Part shown: piece after piece, positions 1-5,389 of the stretch | Layout: the number at the start of each line of letters is the position of its first letter | Position numbering within the stretch: position 1 is the first letter of the stretch | Assembly: GCA_947589695.1 (NCBI GenBank) | Contig: CANQBY010000085.1 | Coordinates: 1-5,389 of the forward strand | Reading direction: 5' to 3' | Length of the DNA: 5,389 bases | Origin: an uncultured Bacilli bacterium | Lineage (GTDB): Bacteria; Bacillota_I; Bacilli_A; RF39; UBA660 | Translations under genes and position numbers: made by a program | Notes under the pieces: model-generated | Databases searched by the model: none | Told to the model about the DNA's origin: nothing | The model's input: the letters and a program-made list of their open reading frames with translations, nothing else

Positions 1-3000
1 CCAATAATATCATCGGCTTTAACTGTTAAAATTTCTTGTAACACATGGGCTGCTCCATAAGCATATAAAGCCCAAACTTCCATTTCTCCGAAACGTTGAC
101 CACCGAATTGCGCTTTACCACCAAGAGGTTGTTGGGTAACTAAGGAATAAGGTCCTGTTGCTCTCGCATGTAACTTATCATCAACCATATGATGTAACTT
201 AAGCATGTACATAACACCCACACTAATTCTTTGATCAAAAGGTTCACCGGTGCGACCATTATAAAGAACGGTTTTACCATCCGGTTCCATTCCGGCTGTA
301 TCCATTTCTTCGCGAATATCATCCCAAGTTGCACTATCAAATACTGGTGTTGCATAATGTACTCCTTGCATTTTTCCTGCCATACCTAAGTGTAACTCTA
401 AAATTTGTCCGATATTCATACGTGATGGAACACCTAAAGGATTAAGCATTACATCTACTGGTTTACCATTTGGTAAATAAGGCATATCTTCTTCTGGAAG
501 TACTAAGGAAATAACACCTTTATTACCATGACGACCAGACATCTTATCTCCTACTTGAATTTTTCTTTTTTGGATAATATAAACTCTAATAATCTTCGAT
601 ACACCTGCTGGAAGTTCATCGGAATTTTCTTTTGTATAAACTTTAACATCATGAACAATTCCGGCTGCTCCATGTTCTACTCTTAAAGATGTATCTCTAA
701 CTTCCCGCGTTTTTTCTCCAAAAATGGCATGTAATAATTTTTCTTCACTAGTAAGTTCTTGGACACCTTTTGGTGTTACTTTACCAACTAGGATATCGCC
801 TTCTTTAACTTCCGTACCGATTCTAACAATACCATTTGAATCCAAATTCTTTCTTGCTTCTTCTCCAACATTTGGAATATCTCTGGTAATCTCTTCCGGA
901 CCAAGCTTTGTATCCCGACAATCTATATCATAATGTTCTAAGTGTAAAGATGTATAAACATCATCTTTAACTAATCTTTCATTTAAAATAACTGCATCTT
1001 CATAGTTATATCCATTAAAGGTCATGAAAGCAACTGTCATATTTTTACCTAAAGCAAGTTCTCCTCGATCAGTTGAAGGACCATCAGCAATAACTTCCCC
1101 ACGATGTACTTTATCGCCTTTTCTTACGATTGGATTATGATTTAGAGCTGTTGACGCATTAGTTCTTTCAAAATCGGCTAAATAATAAGTATCTTTACCT
1201 TTTGCATTTTTAACAATAATCTTTTTCGCATCAACATATTCTACTACCCCATCAGCTTTACAAACTACTGTTGAGCCCGAATCTCTTGCTGCAATATATT
1301 CTACTCCTGTTCCGACAATTGGCGCTTCACTTGTTAAAAGTGGTACTGCTTGCCGTTGCATGTTGGCACCCATTAAAGTTCTATTCGCATCATCATATTC
1401 TAGGAATGGAATACAACTTGTCGTAATGGCCACAATTTGACTTGGCGCTACGTCTACATAATTAACGTCTTCTCTTTTAACCATTACGTTATCGCCATTT
1501 AACCGACATAGAATTTCATCATTTATAATTCTATTATTATCATCTAATTTAACTGTTGCTTGGGAAATATAATAATCTTGTTCCTCATCCGCAGTCATGT
1601 AAACAACATCTTTTGTTACTACTCCATTTTCTACTTTTCGATAAGGAGTCATAATAAATCCATATTCATTAATCTTCGCATAACCCGCTAAAGACGTAAT
1701 CAAACCAATGTTTTGACCTTCTGGTGATTCAATTGGACAAATCCGACCATAATGGGAAGCATTAACATCCCGCACATCCATACCCGCTCTATCTCTTGAA
1801 AGACCACCTGGCCCTAAACTAGATAAACGTCTCTTATCAGTAAGTTCTGCAATTGGATTAATTTGATCCATGAATTTGGATAATTGCGAAGATCCAAAGA
1901 ATTCTTTTAAAGCAGCTGTAACTGGTCTAATATTAATTAATGTTTTTGGTGTTACGGAATCAAGTTCTTGAGTTGTCATTCTCTCTCTTATAACTCTTTC
2001 CATTCTGGCCATACCAGTTCTAAATACATTTTGAATTAATTCGCCAACTTGTCTTACTCTTCGATTTCCTAAATTATCAATTTCATCCGTATTTCCAATA
2101 TTATCATGTAAATTTAAATAATAAGATACTGATGCATAAATATCAGGAATTGTTAATCTTCTTACATCCAAAGATTGATCATTACCAATAATTTTAATAA
2201 TTCTTTCTGGATTTTCTTTATCATATACTAAAACTTCTTGAATTTTATCATATTCATCAAGTTCTTCATTAATAATCGTTTTCTTTAAATTATAACCTGC
2301 TGCAAAAATTGGCTTTAATACTTCTAAAACTTCTTTAGTTACTAAAGTACCTTTACTTACAACAACCTTTTTTCCATCTTTAATATCTTCCGCTAAAGTA
2401 CAACCTAGTAATCTATCTACTACATTTAATTTTTTATTAAATTTATACCGACCTACTTTAGCTAAGTCATAACGGAATCTATCAAAAAATCTCGTTACTA
2501 ATTGATTTTTACTACTATCAAGAGTTGCTGGTTCGCCTGGTCTTAATTTCTCATAAATTTCAATTAAAGCTTCATCTGTATTTCGTGTTGAATCTTTTTC
2601 AATTGTATTAGTTAAATAATCATTTTCTCCAAATACCTCATAAATATCTTCATCACTTGATAAACCAATTGCTCTTAAAAATGTTGTAACTGGAACTTTT
2701 CTTGTTCTATCAATTCTTACATACATAATATTTCGAGCATCTACTTCATACTCAAGCCAAGTACCTTTATTAGGTATAACTTCTCCACTTATAATTCTTC
2801 TACCATTTTTATCAACTTCTCTTTTAAAATAAATAGATGGACTTCTTACTAATTGTGAAACAATTACTCTTTCAGCCCCATTGATAATAAATGTTCCGGA
2901 CTCCGTCATAAGTGGCATATCGCCTAAGAATATTTCTTGTTCTTTTACTTCTCCCGTTTCATGAATAAATACTCTTGCTTGAACCTTTAAAGGTGCTGCA

Positions 3001-3263
3001 TAGTTTACCATTCTTTCCTTTGCTTCTTTAACTGAATATCTTGGGACATCAAAAGAATATTCGCCAAATTCTAGCGAAATATTACCAGTAAAAGATTCAA
3101 CTGGGAATAAATCATCAAATACCTCTTTAATACCCACTTCCAAGAATTCTTGATAACTCTTTTTTTGAATTTCAAGTAAATCTTGCAACTCCATAGTGTT
3201 TCGACTTCTAGAGAAGGTTCTTCTTTCTCTATGGTCTCCAAATTTTTCAACTTTATAAGCCAC
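1..3263 (-). CDS. rpoB: DNA-directed RNA polymerase subunit beta, 3' end cut by window edge
   Basis: This is the catalytic beta subunit of RNA polymerase. It forms half of the active-site cleft with beta' and contains the rifampicin pocket. One frame stays open for 1087 codons from GTG at 3263 to the window edge. Its start reads VAYKVEKFGDHRERRTF, like Bacillus RpoB, and it ends in the conserved LTVKADDIIG, so roughly 90-100 C-terminal residues are missing. Landmarks are the Rif region at about residues 457-483 (GSSQLSKFMDQINP, then LTDKRRLSSLGPGGL), CPIESPEGQNIGLI, NGYNYEDA at 750-757, GDKMSGRHGNKG with active-site lysines K907 and K915 (E. coli K1065 and K1073), and H1032 in KLHARATG. The numbering offset to E. 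coli is a constant 50 across the Rif region, and I see no frameshift or large insertion. The GTG start fits because it has a Shine-Dalgarno and matches the family N-terminus. In-frame TGA lies further upstream. Residues 463 (K) and 476 (D) are unusual (see findings). rpoC is expected downstream, outside the window. Confidence 0.98.
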   Translation of the reverse strand, partial: MAYKVEKFGDHRERRTFSRSRNTMELQDLLEIQKKSYQEFLEVGIKEVFDDLFPVESFTGNISLEFGEYSFDVPRYSVKEAKERMVNYAAPLKVQARVFIHETGEVKEQEIFLGDMPLMTESGTFIINGAERVIVSQLVRSPSIYFKREVDKNGRRIISGEVIPNKGTWLEYEVDARNIMYVRIDRTRKVPVTTFLRAIGLSSDEDIYEVFGENDYLTNTIEKDSTRNTDEALIEIYEKLRPGEPATLDSSKNQLVTRFFDRFRYDLAKVGRYKFNKKLNVVDRLLGCTLAEDIKDGKKVVVSKGTLVTKEVLEVLKPIFAAGYNLKKTIINEELDEYDKIQEVLVYDKENPERIIKIIGNDQSLDVRRLTIPDIYASVSYYLNLHDNIGNTDEIDNLGNRRVRQVGELIQNVFRTGMARMERVIRERMTTQELDSVTPKTLINIRPVTAALKEFFGSSQLSKFMDQINPIAELTDKRRLSSLGPGGLSRDRAGMDVRDVNASHYGRICPIESPEGQNIGLITSLAGYAKINEYGFIMTPYRKVENGVVTKDVVYMTADEEQDYYISQATVKLDDNNRIINDEILCRLNGDNVMVKREDVNYVDVAPSQIVAITTSCIPFLEYDDANRTLMGANMQRQAVPLLTSEAPIVGTGVEYIAARDSGSTVVCKADGVVEYVDAKKIIVKNAKGKDTYYLADFERTNASTALNHNPIVRKGDKVHRGEVIADGPSTDRGELALGKNMTVAFMTFNGYNYEDAVILNERLVKDDVYTSLHLEHYDIDCRDTKLGPEEITRDIPNVGEEARKNLDSNGIVRIGTEVKEGDILVGKVTPKGVQELTSEEKLLHAIFGEKTREVRDTSLRVEHGAAGIVHDVKVYTKENSDELPAGVSKIIRVYIIQKRKIQVGDKMSGRHGNKGVISLVLPEEDMPYLPNGKPVDVMLNPLGVPSRMNIGQILELHLGMAGKMQGVHYATPVFDSATWDDIREEMDTAGMEPDGKTVLYNGRTGEPFDQRISVGVMYMLKLHHMVDDKLHARATGPYSLVTQQPLGGKAQFGGQRFGEMEVWALYAYGAAHVLQEILTVKADDII

Positions 3264-3267
3264 GATT

Positions 3268-3274
3268 TCACCCC
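3268..3274 (-). promoter_or_regulatory. Ribosome binding site of rpoB
   Basis: GGGGTGA lies 4 bases before the GTG at 3263 and pairs with the GGTGA part of the usual anti-Shine-Dalgarno complement. It supports GTG 3263 as the start. A second GTG sits inside this site (3271-3269), but it is in a different frame and would give a protein of only 66 residues. Confidence 0.75.
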
Positions 3275-3346
3275 AATATCTAAATTTTTTTAGTGCTCAT
3301 TTAAAGAAAAAACAAATATGTCACCAATTTAAAATTGTAACAACAA

Positions 3347-3375
3347 ATTATAAACTTGTCAATTAGTTTTTAAAA
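3347..3375 (-). promoter_or_regulatory. Weak candidate promoter for rpoB alone
   Basis: A perfect TATAAT occurs at 3352-3347, just after the methyltransferase stop. At 17-base spacing the -35 position holds only TTTTAA. This could give rpoB extra transcription, but TATAAT arises easily by chance in such AT-rich DNA. I see no terminator between the two genes, so read-through from the methyltransferase promoter is the simpler source of rpoB mRNA. Confidence 0.2.
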
Positions 3376-3949
3376 CAAATACATAAAAACCTTTACTTTT
3401 TTCTTTAATTTCTATTTTATAAAGAGTCTCTAACTCTTTTATAATACTTTTAGCCCCTTGATCTTTTCTAATAACTGCCCAAATCTCTCCTTCTTTTTCT
3501 AAATAATCTTTTGCTTTACTTAGTATTTCTAACACTACTTTTTTCCCTGCTCTAATCGGGGGATTAGTAATTATTAAATCATACTTACCCTGTACTTGTT
3601 CATATATATTACTCTCTTTAAACGAGACACTTACCTGATTATTTTTGGCATTTTCTAAAGCTAACTTAATTGCTCTTTTATTAACATCTATGCCTAATCC
3701 CTTTATTTTTAATTCTTTACTTAAAACAATACTTATAAACCCATAACCTGAACCCACATCTAAAAAATTTTTGATGTTTTTCTTATTCTTTAAATAAGTC
3801 TCTACTAATATCTTACTTCCATAATCTATTTTACTTTTAGAAAATACCCCATTATCACTTATAAATTCATAACAAATAGAATTATAATTATATTTTATAA
3901 CTCTTCTCTCACTTTTTAAATTTTCATCATTCGTAAAATAGTGGTTCAA
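3359..3949 (-). CDS. rsmC: RsmC/YbxB-type 16S rRNA (guanine-N2) methyltransferase, TTG start
   Basis: This is a class I SAM-dependent methyltransferase of 196 residues. E. coli RsmC makes m2G1207 in 16S rRNA. Bacillota members such as Bacillus YbxB keep only one methyltransferase domain of about 200 residues, and this size fits. Visible from the TTG start are GVFSKSKIDYGS at 34-45, the SAM-binding loop LDVGSGYG at 63-70, an acidic ribose-contact residue D88 in GID, the catalytic TNPPIRAG (NPP at 129-131), and VIRKDQGAKS at 159-168, a signature of this group. The longer frame opens at GTG 3970 or ATG 3967, but neither has a Shine-Dalgarno. TTG 3949 has AAGGGGA 8 bases upstream and gives MNHYFTNDENLKSE, which resembles the N-termini of Bacillus-type homologues. 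The gene lies 95 bases before rpoB, as ybxB does in Bacillus, and is probably co-transcribed with it. The family call is firm; the exact target base is inferred. Confidence 0.92.
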   Translation of the reverse strand: MNHYFTNDENLKSERRVIKYNYNSICYEFISDNGVFSKSKIDYGSKILVETYLKNKKNIKNFLDVGSGYGFISIVLSKELKIKGLGIDVNKRAIKLALENAKNNQVSVSFKESNIYEQVQGKYDLIITNPPIRAGKKVVLEILSKAKDYLEKEGEIWAVIRKDQGAKSIIKELETLYKIEIKEKSKGFYVFVLKTN

Positions 3950-3957
3950 ATTGTCTA

Positions 3958-3964
3958 TCCCCTT
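3958..3964 (-). promoter_or_regulatory. Ribosome binding site that decides the methyltransferase start
   Basis: AAGGGGA ends 8 bases before TTG 3949, which is ideal spacing. It lies downstream of the alternative GTG 3970 and ATG 3967 starts, so it can serve only the TTG. It also lies downstream of the predicted transcription start near 3972, so the short leader would still contain it. Confidence 0.65.
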
Positions 3965-3978
3965 CATCACGCACTTTT

Positions 3979-4006
3979 AGTATATCAAATTATAAAAAAT
4001 AGTCAA
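3979..4006 (-). promoter_or_regulatory. Sigma-A type promoter with extended -10, for the methyltransferase and rpoB
   Basis: The -35 is TTGACT at 4006-4001 and the -10 is TATACT at 3984-3979, with a 16-base spacer. The -10 is preceded by TGA, an extended -10 (TGn) element. The predicted start of transcription is near 3972, giving a leader of about 22 bases before TTG 3949. The -35 is contained in the 3' arm of the upstream terminator. This promoter would separate the methyltransferase-rpoB unit from the CHAP-lipoprotein unit. Confidence 0.7.
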
Positions 4007-4020
4007 GAAAAAACTTGACT
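3994..4020 (-). terminator. Intrinsic terminator of the CHAP-lipoprotein operon
   Basis: In the minus-strand transcript AGTCAAG and CTTGACT form a perfect 7-base-pair stem around a loop of six U residues. A T-tract at 3999-3994 follows after one A. It sits 13 bases past the lipoprotein stop codon. The stem is short with 3 G-C pairs, so termination may be incomplete. On the plus strand the hairpin is also followed by a short T run, but no gene approaches from that side. Confidence 0.7.
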
Positions 4021-4033
4021 TTTTAAAAAATTT

Positions 4034-4840
4034 TTATCTAATACTTTTATATTTAATATATCCTAAAATACCAACAATAAAAATTAATACTATTGCTCCT
4101 ACTAAAATATAATCAAAAATAGAATTTTCTTCTTCCTCTTGACCATTATTTTCTTCCGGATTAGTTGGATTATTAGGATTACTTGGATCATTTGGTGAAA
4201 CTGGATTAGTTGGTTCTTCTTCCTTTTCTGTTAATTCTTCACTTTTGGTATAACTTACTCTAATATTTTTATTTTGATAATTATCTCGATCAATTATCCA
4301 AGTATAAATATCATCATTATTACTATCAGCATTTTGATAAATAATTCGGTAATCAATCTTTAAATTAATTGTTAATTTATCTAATAAAGGGTAATTATCA
4401 AAACAAGTTGCTAAATTATTTGTTTCTAAACTATATATATCATTATATTTTTGTACTGAAAATTCTTTATAACAACTATTAACACCTTTGGAATTAGCAA
4501 AACCATCAATATTAAAATCATAGTTATAATTAATTCCATAATTTATATTATTATCTATTATCTCTTGTTTATAATATTCTACTCCTTCTTGATCTTCTTC
4601 TTCATAAGGATTATAGTTTTCATAACTAAAATATATTGGTTCGTGGTCTCTATATCTAAGATCAAATAATTCTTTATAACTAAGATTACCATAATCTTCT
4701 AATGTTTCATCTTTTAAAGTATTATCCACTTCAATCTTAATATCTTCTTTAAAAATATCTTCTTCTATTTCTAAATTATAAGTAGCTTCACATCCCGTTA
4801 AGAAAAACATAATTATTAATAACCCAACTATTCTTTTCAT
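4034..4840 (-). CDS. Putative lipoprotein with C-terminal membrane helix, function unknown
   Basis: This is a 268-residue envelope protein whose family I do not recognise with confidence. Residues 1-17 form a lipoprotein signal peptide: MKRI, then a hydrophobic stretch, then the lipobox LTGC with C17 as the lipid-modified cysteine. Residues 18-200 form an acidic, Tyr/Asn/Asp-rich domain with two cysteines (C123, C146) that could form a disulfide, and a YTWIIDRDN segment at 179-187. Residues 201-239 are a low-complexity Glu/Pro/Asn linker with xNP-like triplets. A helix at about 244-262 crosses the membrane and ends in K263, K265 and R268, predicting an inner tail. Lipobox, beta-rich domain and C-terminal helix recall LppM/DUF3153-like lipoproteins, which is a guess. 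ATG 4840 is chosen because it has a strong Shine-Dalgarno and starts the signal peptide. An upstream TTG at 4873 overlaps the CHAP gene. The CHAP stop codon lies inside the ribosome binding site, so the two genes are probably coupled. Confidence 0.85.
   Translation of the reverse strand: MKRIVGLLIIMFFLTGCEATYNLEIEEDIFKEDIKIEVDNTLKDETLEDYGNLSYKELFDLRYRDHEPIYFSYENYNPYEEEDQEGVEYYKQEIIDNNINYGINYNYDFNIDGFANSKGVNSCYKEFSVQKYNDIYSLETNNLATCFDNYPLLDKLTINLKIDYRIIYQNADSNNDDIYTWIIDRDNYQNKNIRVSYTKSEELTEKEEEPTNPVSPNDPSNPNNPTNPEENNGQEEEENSIFDYILVGAIVLIFIVGILGYIKYKSIR
4158..4211. repeat. Degenerate 9-base tandem repeat, six units, in the lipoprotein linker
   Basis: On the plus strand, six consecutive 9-base units follow the pattern GGATTANTT. 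The first and last are identical (GGATTAGTT), and the fifth (GGTGAAACT) is the most diverged. Read on the minus strand they encode three-residue steps such as TNP, SNP, NNP and NDP in the linker of the lipoprotein (about residues 211-228). The unit length is a multiple of three, so gain or loss of units would keep the frame and change only linker length. Confidence 0.7.
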
Positions 4841-4843
4841 ATT

Positions 4844-4850
4844 CTCTCCT
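4844..4850 (-). promoter_or_regulatory. Ribosome binding site of the lipoprotein gene, overlapping the CHAP stop codon
   Basis: AGGAGAG lies 3 bases before ATG 4840 and shares its first two to three bases with the TAG stop of the CHAP gene (4851-4849). This fixes the lipoprotein start and suggests that ribosomes finishing the CHAP gene reinitiate here. Confidence 0.75.
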
Positions 4851-5389
4851 AATCTACTAAATATATATAGCAATTAAAACTATAACCATTCCAACCTGCA
4901 TTTTGAATTTGAGAAGCGGAAATTCTTCTCGTTTGGAAACAGCCACTTCCATTTCCTTCACAATTCTTTTTCCGATTTACTCTTGTTGGATCAATATTAA
5001 TATATTGTCTTGCTTGCTTTCCATAAATACCCAATTTAACAAAACCTTCACTTATTAAAATTGAACCATCATCATAAACTTCTTCTACTACCGCGACATG
5101 TCCAAAATCATCGCCATTGCTCCATGAAATTAAAGAACCCTGTTTTGGTGCATTAACATTTCGGGAAGTCTTAAACTCACCACTTGTTACTTCTGAAACT
5201 GTACAATATTTCCCTCCATTAGGCATTGAACCCCATGATTTCGAACTTCCAATGCTAGCTAAAATTTCATTAGCTCGGTGTCCTGCATACCAAGAACACT
5301 CACCTTCAAAATCTGTATAAGCTAAAGTCGTATTAGGATCGTAAAAATAAGCATTACTTCTAAGCGGTCTTTGGATTCTTTTCATAAAA
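4849..5389 (-). CDS. CHAP-domain cell-wall hydrolase, 5' end cut by window edge
   Basis: CHAP domains are papain-like amidases or endopeptidases that cut peptidoglycan, usually outside the cell. Numbering from the first methionine in the window (5385-5383), the nucleophile motif GECSWYAGHRANEI carries C30, H96 lies in FGHVAVVEEV, and E113 in ILISEG is the likely third catalytic residue, so the active site looks complete. The linking segment APKQGSLISW is also typical of the family. Four further cysteines (C61, C142, C149, C172) could form disulfides in a secreted protein. The C-terminal part after about residue 132 is not one I recognise. The frame is open to the edge (the codon before the methionine is TTT), and no hydrophobic signal peptide precedes the CHAP domain. 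The true start and any export signal or wall-binding domain therefore probably lie outside the window. It stops at TAG 4851-4849 and is coupled to the lipoprotein gene. An autolysin, a phage-type endolysin or a secreted hydrolase are all possible. Confidence 0.88.
   Translation of the reverse strand, partial: FMKRIQRPLRSNAYFYDPNTTLAYTDFEGECSWYAGHRANEILASIGSSKSWGSMPNGGKYCTVSEVTSGEFKTSRNVNAPKQGSLISWSNGDDFGHVAVVEEVYDDGSILISEGFVKLGIYGKQARQYINIDPTRVNRKKNCEGNGSGCFQTRRISASQIQNAGWNGYSFNCYIYLVD

Noticed and set aside
3325..3337. A dyad CAATTT-A-AAATTG as an operator or terminator before rpoB
   Set aside because: It is 13 bases of nearly pure A/T with a one-base centre, cannot fold as a hairpin without losing pairs, and is expected by chance in this composition.
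3359..3361. A Mollicutes genetic code with TGA read as tryptophan
   Set aside because: The tryptophans checked in three of the genes are TGG, and the methyltransferase ends naturally at this TGA.
3965..3984. A leaderless mRNA for the methyltransferase, with GTG 3970 or ATG 3967 at the transcription start
   Set aside because: A TTG in the same frame at 3949 has a well-spaced Shine-Dalgarno and a better N-terminus, so a short normal leader explains the site.
3990..4006. A perfect TATAAT (3995-3990) as the -10 for TTGACT
   Set aside because: It is only 6 bases from the -35. The TATACT at 16 bases with the extended TGn element fits far better.
4841..4873. A lipoprotein start at TTG 4873, adding 11 residues
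   Set aside because: It overlaps the CHAP gene, lacks a visible ribosome binding site and would put polar residues in front of an otherwise perfect lipoprotein signal peptide.
5117..5320. An antisense gene on the plus strand inside the CHAP gene
   Set aside because: It lies opposite a conserved coding region, has no recognisable protein features and is best explained as a chance open frame. The same holds for the plus-strand frame at 724-933 inside rpoB.
5383..5385. The methionine at 5385 as the true start of the CHAP protein
   Set aside because: Only four bases of upstream sequence are present, the frame is open to the edge, and no signal peptide follows. It is probably internal.

Overview
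The window is AT-rich DNA from a low-GC Bacillota-type bacterium. All four genes lie on the minus strand, so transcription runs from high to low coordinates. The tryptophan codons I checked (three in RpoB, one each in the lipoprotein and the CHAP protein) are TGG, and TGA ends the methyltransferase gene, so the standard bacterial code fits and a UGA=Trp Mollicutes code does not. The RpoB sequence and the methyltransferase-rpoB gene pair look like Bacilli. The species cannot be named from this sequence. A CHAP-domain protein next to a lipoprotein suggests, but does not prove, a cell with peptidoglycan.

Layout in order of transcription. (1) 5389-4849: the C-terminal 178+ residues of a CHAP-domain, probably secreted, cell-wall hydrolase whose N-terminus lies outside the window. 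(2) 4840-4034: a 268-residue lipoprotein of unknown function, translationally coupled to the CHAP gene, with a lipobox at its N-terminus and a membrane helix at its C-terminus. (3) 4020-3994: an intrinsic terminator that closes this pair. A good promoter for the next genes starts inside the terminator's own 3' arm. (4) 3949-3359: a single-domain RsmC/YbxB-type 16S rRNA guanine-N2 methyltransferase, best read from a TTG start. (5) 3263-1 and onward: rpoB, the RNA polymerase beta subunit, starting at GTG and cut by the window edge about 90-100 residues before its expected end.

The methyltransferase-rpoB pair is the order known from Bacillus (rplL-ybxB-rpoB-rpoC). Here the ribosomal stalk genes expected upstream are replaced by the CHAP-lipoprotein unit, and the pair appears to have its own promoter. 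The most notable protein-level signal is in RpoB: the rifampicin pocket carries Lys at E. coli position 513 and Asp at 526, both of which are known resistance substitutions elsewhere. Otherwise this is a conserved housekeeping locus beside a small, uncharacterised envelope operon. I see no CRISPR array, RNA gene, mobile element or clear new defence system, and there is no gene-free stretch longer than 100 bases.
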